64,000 nucleotides of DNA, from contig NZ_JAFKID010000014.1 in assembly GCF_017306545.1 (NCBI RefSeq), forward strand, positions 1-64,000, in the 5' to 3' direction. Of this stretch, positions 40,415 through 50,229 are shown piece after piece (positions within the stretch are counted from its first letter, which is position 1; every line of letters starts with the position of its first letter). Both the position numbers and the translations under genes were made by a program. This stretch comes from Mesorhizobium sp. (GTDB lineage: Bacteria > Pseudomonadota > Alphaproteobacteria > Rhizobiales > Rhizobiaceae). The notes below the pieces were generated by a model that was given only the letters and a program-made list of their open reading frames with translations, searched no databases and had not been told where the DNA came from.

Positions 40415-42343
40415 ATGCGTTTTCCGCCCGCCTTCCTCGATGAAATCCGTGACCGCGTGCCGATTTCCGCGGTTATCGGCACGCGCGTCTCGTGGGACCG
40501 CAGGAAGACCAACGCTTCCAAGGGGGACTGGTGGGCCTGTTGCCCCTTCCACGGCGAGAAAAGCCCGTCTTTCCACTGCGAGGACCGCAAGGGCCGTTAT
40601 CATTGCTTCGGTTGCAGCGTTTCGGGCGACCATTTCCGCTTTCTCACCGAGTTGGACGGGTTGAGTTTTCCTGAAGCCGTCGAGCGGATCGCCGACATGG
40701 CCGGCGTGCCGATGCCGGCACGCGACGTGGCGGAGGAGAAACGCGAGCGCGAGCGCGCCAGCCTGACCGACGTCATGGAAATGGCGACCGCCTTTTTCCA
40801 GGAACGGCTGCACGGGGCAGAGGGTGCCCGCGCGCGCGCCTATCTGCGCGACCGTGGCCTGACGCCGGCTACGCAGCAGGCGTTCCGGCTGGGTTATGCG
40901 CCCGACAGCCGCAACGCGCTGAAGGAGCATCTGGCGGCCAAGGGGGTCGAGAAGGCGCAGATGGAAGCCTGCGGGCTGACCGTCTTCGAGGACGTCCCTG
41001 TTTCCTACGACCGGTTCCGCGACCGCATCATGTTCCCGATCCCGGATTCGCGCGGGAAGATCATCGCTTTCGGCGGCCGCGCAATGTCGCCGGACGTGGC
41101 GGCGAAGTATCTCAATTCGCCCGAAACCGAGCTCTTCCACAAGGGCAGCGTGCTCTACAATTTTGCCCGCGCCCGCAAGGCCTTGGGCAAGGAAGGAACG
41201 GTCATCGCCGTCGAAGGCTACATGGACGTCATCGCGCTGGCGCAGGCCGGTTTCGAAAACGTCGTGGCGCCGCTCGGCACCGCGCTCACCGAAAACCAGA
41301 TGGAACTCCTGTGGCGCATGGCCGGCGAGCCGGTGTTGTGTTTCGACGGCGACCAGGCCGGCCTCAAGGCGGCATGGCGGGCGGCGGACCTGATCCTGCC
41401 TTCGGTCCAGCCCGGCCGGACCGCGCGCTTCGCGCTTCTGCCCGAGGGCAAGGACCCGGACGATCTGGTCAAGGCCGACGGACCGGACGCCTTTCGGGCC
41501 GTATTGTCCGAAGCGCGGCCGCTGGCCGATCTCCTTTGGACGCGCGAGACGGCGGGCGGCGTGTTCGATACGCCCGAGCGGCGGGCCGAGCTGGAAAAGA
41601 GATTGCGCGAACTGACCGGCGGCATCCGGGACGAAAGCGTGCGCTTCCACTATCAACAGGAGATGCGCGACCGGGTGCATTCCTTCTTCGGTGCACAGCG
41701 CAGCGGCGGCCGGGGGCGCGGGCAGGGCGGCTGGCGGCAGGGACAGGGCGGGCAGTGGCCACGCGGCGGGACCGCCGCCGCGGCGCGCGGCGCCATCACC
41801 GAAAGCCTCGGCCGCTCGGCGCTTGTCAGGCGGGCGGGCGAGGCGATGCCGGTGCGTGAGGCGACCATCGTGGTGGCTCTCATCAACCACCCGATCCTGA
41901 TCGACGAGAATTTCGAGCATGTCGAGTTCCTCGACCTTGCCAATAGCGACCTGCGGAAGCTGCACGCGGCGCTGCTGGACGCGCTGGCGCACGATCTGGC
42001 GACGGATCGCAACGCGGTCGTAGAGGCGGTCGACAGGGCCGGCTGCCGCGAGGCGTGGGAGCGAGCCGTGGCGCTGGTGCGGCGCACGCGCCAGTGGCCG
42101 GCGCTGGAGGCCGCGGCCATCGAGGATGCGCGCGACGCCTTCACCCAGGCGCTGCACTTGCACCGCGCCGCCCGCACCTTACATAAGGAGCTGAAGCAGG
42201 CGGAGGCTGCCTTGGCCACCGATCCTACCGATGAGAACTACCGTCATCTGGTCGAGATCCAGGCCCAGTTCCGCGACGTTCAGGCCACCGAAGCGCTGAT
42301 CGAAGGCTTTGGTGTGTCTTCCGGGCGCACCGGCCGGGGCTAA
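40415..42343 (+). CDS. dnaG: DNA primase DnaG
   Basis: This enzyme makes RNA primers at the replication fork. The 642-residue protein has the CHC2 zinc finger (Cys43-x2-His46-x17-Cys64-x2-Cys67), the primase core and a TOPRIM domain (IAVEGYMDVIALAQAG and FDGDQAGLKAA). A C-terminal helicase-binding domain follows. A Gly/Arg/Gln-rich linker (about residues 425-460) separates core and C-domain. The start MRFPPAFLDEIRDRVP at 40415 is the alphaproteobacterial norm; an ATG at 40391 would add eight residues. It precedes rpoD as in most bacteria, but the usual upstream neighbour yqeY is displaced by about 6 kb. Confidence 0.96.
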   Translation: MRFPPAFLDEIRDRVPISAVIGTRVSWDRRKTNASKGDWWACCPFHGEKSPSFHCEDRKGRYHCFGCSVSGDHFRFLTELDGLSFPEAVERIADMAGVPMPARDVAEEKRERERASLTDVMEMATAFFQERLHGAEGARARAYLRDRGLTPATQQAFRLGYAPDSRNALKEHLAAKGVEKAQMEACGLTVFEDVPVSYDRFRDRIMFPIPDSRGKIIAFGGRAMSPDVAAKYLNSPETELFHKGSVLYNFARARKALGKEGTVIAVEGYMDVIALAQAGFENVVAPLGTALTENQMELLWRMAGEPVLCFDGDQAGLKAAWRAADLILPSVQPGRTARFALLPEGKDPDDLVKADGPDAFRAVLSEARPLADLLWTRETAGGVFDTPERRAELEKRLRELTGGIRDESVRFHYQQEMRDRVHSFFGAQRSGGRGRGQGGWRQGQGGQWPRGGTAAAARGAITESLGRSALVRRAGEAMPVREATIVVALINHPILIDENFEHVEFLDLANSDLRKLHAALLDALAHDLATDRNAVVEAVDRAGCREAWERAVALVRRTRQWPALEAAAIEDARDAFTQALHLHRAARTLHKELKQAEAALATDPTDENYRHLVEIQAQFRDVQATEALIEGFGVSSGRTGRG

Positions 42344-42661
42344 GGTCCGTAACAAGGCGCGCGGCCATTTGATTCGCTTTTTTAGAGCGAATCATGTCAC
42401 AGGCGCTTGACCTTCAGGCGGAATGACGGAATCAGGACGATTCGAAACGTTAACCCCCGTGTCCGGCATCGACGGGAAAAGAGCGATGTAGAGCCCGAGG
42501 ACTGGACGGGAAGGGACACCCGCCACAGATATCAGGGTTAATCTGGACTTAACAGAGACGCATGTATTGGCTTGTTGGAGCGCGCCCCCGAGGCGCACGC
42601 ATCTGATTTGCCTGATCTGACAGAGACGCGGCCGGGCTGGGCCGCCTGGAGAAGACAAAGA
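42344..42661. other. dnaG-rpoD intergenic region
   Basis: The 318-bp gap contains a hairpin just after dnaG: GATTCGCT (42371-42378) pairs with AGCGAATC (42386-42393) over a T-rich loop. The rpoD promoter or leader region follows. No gene was recognised. The AGAGCGAATC string resembles the AGAGCGAAAT part of the repeat at 46666 and may be a fragment of that dispersed family. Confidence 0.5.
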
Positions 42662-44692
42662 ATGGCGACGAAGGAAAAGGAAGAGGTCGAGAACGAGCGC
42701 GAGGGCACGAGCGACGGCCCCCTGCTGGACCTTTCCGACGATGCCGTCAAGAAGATGATCAAGGCCGCCAAGAAGCGCGGCTATGTCACCATGGACGAAC
42801 TGAACTCGGTGCTGCCTTCGGAGGAAGTGACCTCCGAGCAGATCGAGGACACCATGGCCATGCTCTCCGACATGGGCATCAACGTCGTCGAGGACGACGA
42901 GCACAGTGAAGAGGCCGAGGGCGGCGACGCCAACGCCGACGCCGAAGAAGAGGCGAACGAACTCGCCGAGCAGACCGGCACGGCGGTGACGGCGGCGCCG
43001 AAGAAGGAGCCGACCGATCGCACCGACGACCCGGTGCGCATGTATCTGCGCGAGATGGGCTCGGTCGAGCTTCTGTCGCGCGAGGGCGAGATCGCCATCG
43101 CCAAGCGCATCGAGGCCGGCCGCGAAACGATGATCGCGGGCCTGTGCGAATCGCCGCTGACCTTCCAGGCCATCATCATCTGGCGCGACGAACTCAACGA
43201 AGCCAAGATCCTGCTGCGCGAGATCATCGACCTCGAAGCCACCTATGCCGGCCCCGAGGCCAAGCAGGCGCCGGTGGTCGAGCGCGTCGAGGAAGACGCC
43301 AAGCCGAAGCCGGACGAGCCGCGCGGGGCCCGCCGGGCCCGCGGCGAAGAGGAAGACGACATCACCAATGTCGGCGGCGAGAGCCGCGTCGAGGACGACG
43401 AAGAGGACGAGGACGAGGCGAACCTGTCGCTGGCGGCGATGGAGGCCGAGCTTCGCCCGCAGGTGATGGAGACGCTGGACGTCATCGCCGACACCTACAA
43501 GAAGCTGCGCAAGTTGCAGGACCAGCAGGTCGAGAACCGTCTCGCCGCCGCCGGCACGCTGTCGCCCAGCCAGGATCGCCGGCTGAAGGAACTGAAAGAC
43601 CAGCTCATCAAGGCGGTGAAGAGCCTGTCGCTCAACCAGGCGCGCATCGAGGCGCTGGTGGAGCAGCTTTACGACATCAACAAGCGGCTGGTGCAGAACG
43701 AGGGCAAGCTGTTGCGCCTGGCCGAAAGCTACGGCGTGCGCCGCGACGAGTTCCTAAGGGAATATCAGGGCTCCGAACTCGACCCGAACTGGATGCGCTC
43801 GATTTCCAACCTGACCTCGCGCGGCTGGAAGGAGTTCACCAAGAACGAGAAGGACACGATCCGCGACCTGCGCGCCGAGATCCAGAACCTCGCTACCGAG
43901 ACGGCGATCTCGATCCTGGAGTTCCGCAAGATCGTCAACCAGGTGCAGAAGGGCGAGCGCGAGGCGGCCATCGCCAAGAAGGAGATGGTGGAAGCCAACC
44001 TTCGCCTCGTCATCTCCATCGCCAAGAAATACACCAACCGCGGCTTGCAGTTCCTCGATCTGATCCAGGAAGGCAACATCGGGCTGATGAAGGCGGTGGA
44101 CAAATTCGAGTACCGCCGCGGCTACAAGTTCTCCACCTACGCGACATGGTGGATCCGGCAGGCGATCACCCGCTCGATCGCCGACCAGGCTCGGACCATC
44201 CGCATTCCGGTGCACATGATCGAGACGATCAACAAGATCGTGCGAACCTCGCGCCAGATGCTGCACGAGATCGGCCGCGAGCCGACGCCGGAGGAACTGG
44301 CGGAAAAGCTCGCCATGCCGCTGGAAAAAGTGCGCAAGGTGCTGAAGATTGCCAAGGAGCCGATCTCGCTCGAAACCCCGGTGGGTGACGAGGAGGATTC
44401 GCATCTCGGCGATTTCATCGAGGACAAGGGCGCGATCCTGCCGATCGATGCGGCGATCCAGGCGAACCTGCGCGAGACGACGACGCGCGTGCTTGCTTCG
44501 CTCACCCCGCGCGAGGAGCGCGTGCTGCGCATGCGCTTCGGCATCGGCATGAACACCGACCACACGCTGGAAGAGGTCGGCCAGCAGTTCTCAGTGACGC
44601 GCGAGCGTATCCGGCAGATCGAGGCGAAGGCGCTGCGCAAGCTCAAGCACCCGAGCCGCAGCCGCAAGCTGCGGTCGTTCCTGGACAGCTGA
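42662..44692 (+). CDS. rpoD: Primary sigma factor RpoD (sigma-70)
   Basis: This is the housekeeping sigma factor. The 676-residue protein has region 1.1 (about 20-85), region 1.2 ([29 protein letters not shown]) and a large acidic non-conserved region (about 195-260, rich in Glu/Asp). Region 2 reads [50 protein letters not shown]. Regions 3 and 4 end with [29 protein letters not shown]. The start at 42662 ([11 protein letters not shown]) is the family N-terminus. A strong terminator lies 30 bp after the stop. Confidence 0.98.
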   Translation: MATKEKEEVENEREGTSDGPLLDLSDDAVKKMIKAAKKRGYVTMDELNSVLPSEEVTSEQIEDTMAMLSDMGINVVEDDEHSEEAEGGDANADAEEEANELAEQTGTAVTAAPKKEPTDRTDDPVRMYLREMGSVELLSREGEIAIAKRIEAGRETMIAGLCESPLTFQAIIIWRDELNEAKILLREIIDLEATYAGPEAKQAPVVERVEEDAKPKPDEPRGARRARGEEEDDITNVGGESRVEDDEEDEDEANLSLAAMEAELRPQVMETLDVIADTYKKLRKLQDQQVENRLAAAGTLSPSQDRRLKELKDQLIKAVKSLSLNQARIEALVEQLYDINKRLVQNEGKLLRLAESYGVRRDEFLREYQGSELDPNWMRSISNLTSRGWKEFTKNEKDTIRDLRAEIQNLATETAISILEFRKIVNQVQKGEREAAIAKKEMVEANLRLVISIAKKYTNRGLQFLDLIQEGNIGLMKAVDKFEYRRGYKFSTYATWWIRQAITRSIADQARTIRIPVHMIETINKIVRTSRQMLHEIGREPTPEELAEKLAMPLEKVRKVLKIAKEPISLETPVGDEEDSHLGDFIEDKGAILPIDAAIQANLRETTTRVLASLTPREERVLRMRFGIGMNTDHTLEEVGQQFSVTRERIRQIEAKALRKLKHPSRSRKLRSFLDS

Positions 44693-44721
44693 GCCTCCAG
44701 TTCCTGACGAGTTGAATCGGG

Positions 44722-44755
44722 AAACCCGGCCAAGCGATTGGCCGGGTTTCGTTTT
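44722..44755. terminator. Strong terminator after rpoD, likely bidirectional
   Basis: The perfect 12-bp stem AAACCCGGCCAA (44722-44733) / TTGGCCGGGTTT (44738-44749) with a GCGA tetraloop is followed by CGTTTT. Its symmetry and flanking A/T runs also suit the convergent metallo-beta-lactamase gene. Confidence 0.88.
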
Positions 44756-44775
44756 GGCGCCTTGTCGGCCCGCCG

Positions 44776-45606
44776 CTATCTCGCGCTGGCCGGGAAGGCC
44801 GGCAGCTTGGCGATGTCGTCGGCGTCGTGCTGGATGACCAGCGTCGCCTTCAGCGTCGCGGCGATCCCTTGCAACCGTTCCATCGAAGCCAGCGTCTCGG
44901 CGCGATCCGTATTGAAGGGCGGCACGCCGTGGTTGGCGAACTGCTGCTCGAAATGGACGGTGTCGCCGCTGAGCAGGACCGGGCCTTTTTCGGCCAGCCG
45001 CACCAGCAGGGCATGGCTGCCGGGCGTGTGGCCGGGGGCCGACAGCATGATCACCGAACCGTCGCCGAAAACATCCTTGTCGCCGCTCACTTCCTCGACC
45101 GGAGCCTTGCCGTTCAGCCACGGCTCAAGCAGGGCGGGCTCGGCGCCGAAGGGCGCCGGCGCGGATTTCAGCGCCTCGAAATCGGCCTTGCCGATCAGCA
45201 GGCGCGCCTTCGGGAAATCGGCGGCCTGGCCGGTATGGTCGAAGTGATAGTGGCTGATGCCGATGGTCGCGATCCTGTCGGGAGCGACGCCGATCTCCTG
45301 CAACTGGTCGGTGACGGTGCGCTCCAGCGTCGGGGCCATCGGGGCATCGGCCGGCGTGCCGGCATGGAGCAGGGTCTTCGACAGGCCGGTGTCCCACAGC
45401 ATGTAGTCGGTGCCGTGGCGGATCAGGTAGCAACTGTCGGTCAGCGTCCTTTTCTGCCCGCCATAGGCGAACGTATCGGAAAACAGCGAAAGGTCGTTGA
45501 CGACGACCTTGCCGCAATCCAGCCGCCACAATTCGACATCGGCGGCGAACGCCGGGGCAGTCGCGAACGACAAGGCGGCTGCCGCCAGGATAGTCTTGAA
45601 AGTCAT
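44776..45606 (-). CDS. Secreted metallo-beta-lactamase-fold hydrolase (N-acyl homoserine lactonase-like)
   Basis: The 276-residue protein has a signal peptide (cleavage near AFAADV, residue 21-22). Its MBL metal site reads HYHFDH (His119, His121, Asp123, His124), followed by SAPGHTPGS, LLSGDTVHF and a late QHDADD. The overall pattern is that of the N-acyl homoserine lactonase subgroup. The export signal is unusual for classical quorum-quenching lactonases, so another lactone or ester may be the substrate. It is divergent from an AraC regulator with a 145-bp gap, which probably controls it. Confidence 0.88.
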   Translation of the reverse strand: MTFKTILAAAALSFATAPAFAADVELWRLDCGKVVVNDLSLFSDTFAYGGQKRTLTDSCYLIRHGTDYMLWDTGLSKTLLHAGTPADAPMAPTLERTVTDQLQEIGVAPDRIATIGISHYHFDHTGQAADFPKARLLIGKADFEALKSAPAPFGAEPALLEPWLNGKAPVEEVSGDKDVFGDGSVIMLSAPGHTPGSHALLVRLAEKGPVLLSGDTVHFEQQFANHGVPPFNTDRAETLASMERLQGIAATLKATLVIQHDADDIAKLPAFPASAR

Positions 45607-45751
45607 GGATCGTCTCCTGCTTGGACGGCCGTTTTCGGCCTGGCGACGGTCTAGTCGTTCGGCAGACCGGCATGTGCCGAGACTTTCCGCAAAATGTGCC
45701 TGAAACGCTCATTCTGTTGCGTGGGCCGCGACGACGGTGTAATCGGCTGCC

Positions 45752-46630
45752 ATGCGAAACGACACATCGAACGGCCTGTCCATGCGTTTGCTCGAGGTGC
45801 TGCGCCCCTTTGCGAGCGCACGCAAGGAGAGCGCCGAAGCCGCCCATGTGCGGCCGCATGGGCCGCAACTGTTCAGTTACTGCTGCTTCGCCGCCGAAAG
45901 GCTGGCGCGCGTTTCCAATCCCAGGCCGGTGATCGGCATCGTCCTGTCCGGGACGAAGGAATTCTGGCGCGGCGACGCCGGGCAGCGCTTCGCCGCCGGC
46001 GACGTCTTCGTCTTTCCGGCGGAGGTCGAGGTCGATGCCGTCAACGTGCCTTCCGAGGAAACCGGCATCTATGAATCGCTGCTTCTCGAAGTGCATTCGG
46101 TCCCCGAGGCGATCCGCCGGCTGAAAGTCCGCGGCCGGCTGCCGGCGCAAGGGATCGACCTGCGCGTGCCGCTGACGGCGGATCTGGTCGAAGCCCTCGG
46201 CCATGCCGCCATGGAGCTCTCCGCCTCGGATCACGCCACGGCGCTGGCCGAGCACAGGCTGGCCGAAGTGCTGCTTCTGCTGCGCGACGTGCCGGCCGCC
46301 GCCTGCCTTTACGGCGTCTCGCTGGCCGATCGGGTCGGCTGGCTGGTGATCGGGGAACCGGCCCGGCGCTGGACCGCCGAGCAGCTTGGCCGGACGCTCG
46401 GCATCGGCGCCTCCACCTTGCGCCGTCGCCTGGCCGGGGAGGGCACGTCGCTCCGGCAGGTCCTCGCCGCCGCCCGCATGCGGCTTGCGCATGAGATGCT
46501 GTCGGCGGGCGCGGGTACCGTCGGCGATGCCGCCGGTGCCGCCGGCTATGTGTCGCGGTCGCATTTCGACAGGCGCTTTCGCACCGTCTACGGAGCGTCG
46601 CCCGGCGCGTTGCGGCAAGCAAAGGCGTAG
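45752..46630 (+). CDS. AraC family transcriptional regulator
   Basis: The 292-residue protein has an N-terminal AraC-type sensor domain (about residues 20-160, with FRRGD-like WRGDAGQRFAAGDVFVFPAEVEV). The C-terminal double HTH (about 195-290) includes WTAEQLGRTLGIGASTLRRRLAGEGTSLRQVL and VGDAAGAAGYVSRSHFDRRFRTVYGASPGALR. Divergence from the secreted MBL hydrolase gene suggests that it senses that enzyme's substrate or product. This pairing is inferred from position only. Confidence 0.9.
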   Translation: MRNDTSNGLSMRLLEVLRPFASARKESAEAAHVRPHGPQLFSYCCFAAERLARVSNPRPVIGIVLSGTKEFWRGDAGQRFAAGDVFVFPAEVEVDAVNVPSEETGIYESLLLEVHSVPEAIRRLKVRGRLPAQGIDLRVPLTADLVEALGHAAMELSASDHATALAEHRLAEVLLLLRDVPAAACLYGVSLADRVGWLVIGEPARRWTAEQLGRTLGIGASTLRRRLAGEGTSLRQVLAAARMRLAHEMLSAGAGTVGDAAGAAGYVSRSHFDRRFRTVYGASPGALRQAKA

Positions 46631-46665
46631 GGGCGTCCCGGTCGGGGCAGACGGCTTTGCGGCCC

Positions 46666-46764
46666 GTTAGAGCGAAATGCCGTTTCCCTGAATCGGTATT
46701 CCGCTCTAACCTTTTGTTTTTGAAGCATGATGCCGAAAAGTCTGCAACTTTTCGGCATCATGCT
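46666..46764. repeat. Composite palindromic repeat (two hairpins)
   Basis: The first element has GTTAGAGCG (46666-46674) pairing with CGCTCTAAC (46702-46710). The second is a perfect 18-bp stem, AGCATGATGCCGAAAAGT (46724-46741) with its reverse complement at 46747-46764 around a CTGCA loop. The second hairpin ends at the base before the antiporter stop codon and may act as its terminator or mRNA stabiliser. The sequence style matches dispersed rhizobial repeats. Confidence 0.85.
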
Positions 46765-49116
46765 TTAGTCGGGCTTGTTGTTGGCCGGATCGATGCGCGG
46801 GTCGCGGGCGTCGGCCTTGCCGGTGCGCTGCGCTTCCGCTTCGGTCTCGTCGCGCCGGGCGCGCTCGGCGGCGACCAGCACCAGCGGCACCTCGCAGCGC
46901 GCGGCGACGCCCGCCGCCGTGTCGCCGAGCAGAAGCTCCCTGCCGGAGCGTTGCGCCACGCCCATCACCACCAGCGCGGCGCCCTTGGCGGCTTCGCGGC
47001 AGATCGTCTCGGCGGCGGCACGATGGGTGCGAAGGTCGGTGCGTACCGGCACGCCGTAGCGTTCGCCAAGGTCGGATATGTCCTTCAGCGTCGCCTCCTC
47101 ATGGCGGTGGGACAGCGATGTCCTGGCGCCCTTGGCCGTCGACGAAACATAGAGGGCACGCACGCTGGCGCCGGTCGGGCGGGCGATGGCAAGCGCCAAG
47201 TCGGCGGCGCGCCGTGCGACCTCGGTGCCGTTGACCGGAACCAGAATGGTCGCGTTCTCATCGAGGACAGGCACTTTCGGGCTCTTTCCCTTGCCCTGGA
47301 AGACGAGGCAGAGCGGGCCGTCGAACCCGCCCGTCAGATCGTTGAGCTTGCGGGAATAGGCGCCCTTCGGCGTCAGCGCCCTGTCGATGCCGACGAGCAT
47401 CAAGTCATAGCCCTTGCGGGCCTCTTCGGCGATCGTTTCGCCGCTTGCCTGGCGGTCCGCGCGCGCGGTGATCTGCATCTTGTCGACGGGAAGCCTGCCG
47501 CGCTCCCTGGCGACGCTTGCGCTGATGCCGGCGCCCTGTTTCAGCGCCTCCAGGTGGTTGTCTGCGACGCTCTTCGGATCGGTGCGGGCGTCGGTCAGGG
47601 GCAGTACGGTCGTCGGCATTCCCTTGGCGCCGCCGACAAGGCCGGCCAGGCGGGCCGTGAAGCGGCCGATGGCGCTGTCGTCGGCGACCAAAAGCAGACG
47701 CTGCAAGCCGGCGACGAAGCCGCGCTCGTCGAGCGCCTCGCGTTCCAGGCGTTCCTTTTCGCCCGGATGCAGGGGAATTCGGCTGAGCGCCCAGCGCAGC
47801 ATGGGCGGCATCAGGAGCGTGGTGATCACCGCCATGGTGACGACCATGGTGAAGAGGTTCTGCGACAGGATGTTCATCGACAGGCCGATGGTGGCGACGA
47901 TGACCTCGGTGGAGCCGCGCGCGTTCATGGCGCTGCCGACGGCGAAGGCCTCCTTCCACGAAAGCCGCGCCATGCGGCTGCCGGCGAAGGCGCCGCTGAA
48001 TTTGCCGACGCTGGCGACGACGACGAGGACAGCCGTCAGCAGGGCGAGCGTCGGATCGGCCAGCACCGTCAGGTCCGCTTCCAGTCCGGCCATGCCGAAG
48101 AAGACGGGCATGAAGAGGGCCGTGATGATGCCGCGCAATTGGATTTCGATGCGATCCGACAGGATCGGCGACTCGCCGACGAGGATGCCGGCGACAAAGG
48201 CGCCGAGCACGGTGTGCACGCCGATCGCGTCGGTGATCAGCGCCATGGCGCCCATGATGACAAGGATGACGGTGATGACCGCATATTCGGAGCGCAGGTT
48301 GTCGTTCGCCCAGCGGATCAGGACGAAGACGATGCGGCGCCCGAAGGTGAGGCTGAAGGCCATGAACAGCGCCGTGCCGCCGACGGTGCCCAGCAGCGAC
48401 AGCGGGTCGAGCGTGCCGCTGGTGGCAAGGCCGAAGGTCATGGCGATGACGACCCAGCCGATCGTGTCCTCGATGATGGCGGAAGCGACGATGACCTGGC
48501 CGAGATCGCGGCGCATGAAATTCATCTCGCGCACGATGATGGCGACGATCTTGACCGACGAGATCGACAGGGCGGTGCCGAGGAACAGGCCGGCCACCAA
48601 CCGCTGGTCGGGCTGCGGCAGCAGCGAATCGGGCAGCACCTGTGCCAGCGCGAAGCCACAGGCGAAGGGTACGATGACGCCGGTCGTCGAAATGGAGACG
48701 CAGGCGGCGCCGACGCGCCGTACCAGACGCAGATCCGTCTCCATGCCGGTCAAAAGCAGCAGCATGAGGATGCCGAGCTGCGAGACGGCGGCCGTCATGC
48801 TTTCCTGCGCCGGATCGCCGGGGAAGATGAATTCATGCGCCGACGGCCACAGCCAGCCGAAGAGCGAGGGGCCGAGCAGGATGCCGCCGATGAGTTGGCC
48901 CATCACCGCGGGCTGGCCGAGCCGTTCCAGCAATTCGCCGAAGCCGCGGCCGACGACGAGCAGCAGCACGATCTGGGCAATGAACAGGCCTTCGCTGGAG
49001 CCCGCCGATCCTTGCGCCTCGGCTCCCCAGGCGGCTGGCGCGGCAAGCGTCAGCGCCGCGCCAAGCGCGATGCTTATCGCAACGGGGCGGAGCTTTGGCC
49101 AGGCATATGTCCGCAT
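46765..49116 (-). CDS. CPA2 cation:proton antiporter with C-terminal universal-stress domain
   Basis: The 783-residue membrane protein starts with a signal-like helix (ending AWGAEA) and a CPA2 antiporter domain with about 12 helices (about 40-430). Conserved elements are GQLIGGILLGPSLFG, SQLGILMLLLLTGMETDL and AFVAGILVGES. The cytoplasmic part (about 450-760) carries UspA-type segments: ATILVPVNGTEVARRAADLALAIA and GAALVVMGVAQRSGRELLLGDTAAGVAARCEVPLVLVAA. The predicted role is Na+ or K+/H+ exchange gated by stress or nucleotide signals. The start at 49116 was chosen over 49158. The ion is not known. Confidence 0.88.
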   Translation of the reverse strand: MRTYAWPKLRPVAISIALGAALTLAAPAAWGAEAQGSAGSSEGLFIAQIVLLLVVGRGFGELLERLGQPAVMGQLIGGILLGPSLFGWLWPSAHEFIFPGDPAQESMTAAVSQLGILMLLLLTGMETDLRLVRRVGAACVSISTTGVIVPFACGFALAQVLPDSLLPQPDQRLVAGLFLGTALSISSVKIVAIIVREMNFMRRDLGQVIVASAIIEDTIGWVVIAMTFGLATSGTLDPLSLLGTVGGTALFMAFSLTFGRRIVFVLIRWANDNLRSEYAVITVILVIMGAMALITDAIGVHTVLGAFVAGILVGESPILSDRIEIQLRGIITALFMPVFFGMAGLEADLTVLADPTLALLTAVLVVVASVGKFSGAFAGSRMARLSWKEAFAVGSAMNARGSTEVIVATIGLSMNILSQNLFTMVVTMAVITTLLMPPMLRWALSRIPLHPGEKERLEREALDERGFVAGLQRLLLVADDSAIGRFTARLAGLVGGAKGMPTTVLPLTDARTDPKSVADNHLEALKQGAGISASVARERGRLPVDKMQITARADRQASGETIAEEARKGYDLMLVGIDRALTPKGAYSRKLNDLTGGFDGPLCLVFQGKGKSPKVPVLDENATILVPVNGTEVARRAADLALAIARPTGASVRALYVSSTAKGARTSLSHRHEEATLKDISDLGERYGVPVRTDLRTHRAAAETICREAAKGAALVVMGVAQRSGRELLLGDTAAGVAARCEVPLVLVAAERARRDETEAEAQRTGKADARDPRIDPANNKPD

Positions 49117-49271
49117 GAACCCTCGTAACGGCGGGACGGTTGTGCCGATAACGCGCATCGTGCCGCACTGTTGCCTGTGACTTGTCCGAGGACAACCGTT
49201 TTTCCGGATTGGACCGATCGCTTTACGGCGGCGCCGGGATGGCTATGATCGTTGCTCCCGGAGGTTCGGCG

Positions 49272-49883
49272 ATGTCGATCGAGTTCTTCATCACCACGTT
49301 CATCATCGTGGCCTCGCCCGGCACGGGAGCGCTGTTCACCATAGGTGCCGGCCTGTCGCGCGGCGGCCGGGCCGGTGTGCTGGCCGCCTTTGCCGCGACG
49401 CTCGGCATCGTGCCACACCTGGTTGCGGCGCTGACCGGCCTTGCCGCGCTGCTGCATACCAGCGCGCTGGCCTTCGAGATCGTCAAATATGCGGGCGTCG
49501 CCTACCTGCTCTACATGGCCTGGGGCACGCTGCGCGAGCACGGCGCGCTGAAGGTCGAGGAAAACCCCGACGTCCGCAGCACGTTGCAGGTCATCAGTGA
49601 CGGCATCCTCATCAACCTGCTCAATCCGAAGCTGTCGATCTTCTTCGTCGCCTTCCTGCCGCAGTTCATCGCTGCGAACGAGCCGCATGTGGTGGCGCGC
49701 ATGCTGGAACTGTCCGGCATCTTCATGCTCGTGACCTTCGTCATCTTTTCGATCTACGGGCTTGCGGCGGCCGCCATGCGCGACCGGGTGATCGGCAGCC
49801 CTCGCGTGATGCGGTGGATGCGGCGCACGTTCGCCGCCGCCTTCGTGGCGCTCGGCGCGCGCCTGGCGGTCCAGCAGCAGTAG
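49272..49883 (+). CDS. LysE/RhtB family exporter
   Basis: The 203-residue inner-membrane protein has six helices and the family start MSIEFFITTFIIVASPGTGALFTIGAGLSRGGRAG. It also has the internal NLLNPKLSIFFVAFLPQFI motif. Such proteins export amino acids or related metabolites. The ATG at 49272 has GGAGG 8 bases upstream. It lies 155 bp from the divergent antiporter gene and is followed 11 bp later by a yjbQ remnant. Confidence 0.92.
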   Translation: MSIEFFITTFIIVASPGTGALFTIGAGLSRGGRAGVLAAFAATLGIVPHLVAALTGLAALLHTSALAFEIVKYAGVAYLLYMAWGTLREHGALKVEENPDVRSTLQVISDGILINLLNPKLSIFFVAFLPQFIAANEPHVVARMLELSGIFMLVTFVIFSIYGLAAAAMRDRVIGSPRVMRWMRRTFAAAFVALGARLAVQQQ

Positions 49884-49894
49884 GAGCCGGGCAA

Positions 49895-50119
49895 CTGGCC
49901 GGCATCCAGACCGTTTTCACCCTCGCGACGAACGGGCTCGTCCATCGCGACGAGGGCGCGGACGACATGCCGGCCCATTTCAAGGCGGCGCTGACGGCCG
50001 TCTCGTTGTCCGTGCCGGTGGCGGCCGGCCGGCCGATGCTCGGCACATGGCAGGGGCTCTACCTGTTCGAGCACCACAGCCGCCCGCATCGGCGCGAGAT
50101 CGTGCTGCATCTCGCATGA
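49895..50119 (+). pseudogene. YjbQ/UPF0047 family remnant with internal deletion
   Basis: The C-terminal half of a YjbQ protein is clear: HRDEGADDMPAHFKAALTAV, then SLSVPVAAGRPMLGTWQGLYLFEH and HRREIVLHLA. In front of it, in the same frame, only AGIQTVFTLATNG remains, matching the first beta strand of the family. About 65-70 residues in between are missing, including the region with the conserved HTSAS motif. There is no ATG, and only CTG is available at the 5' end. The open frame is 75 codons against about 140 for the intact protein. It is therefore a pseudogene. Confidence 0.8.
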
Positions 50120-50229
50120 ACCGTGGCCGGGATGCGGTGGCCAGGCCGAATCCCTACCAGACGTTCCAAAATTCCCGGACGGTGCGGTCCTTGTGAGCCG
50201 CGATAAAGGCACTGAGCGCATTCATTCCC

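Noticed and set aside
46657-49128. An 823-codon open frame on the plus strand
   Set aside because: It is the antisense shadow of the antiporter gene, rich in Asp/Gly/His/Arg and without recognisable domains.
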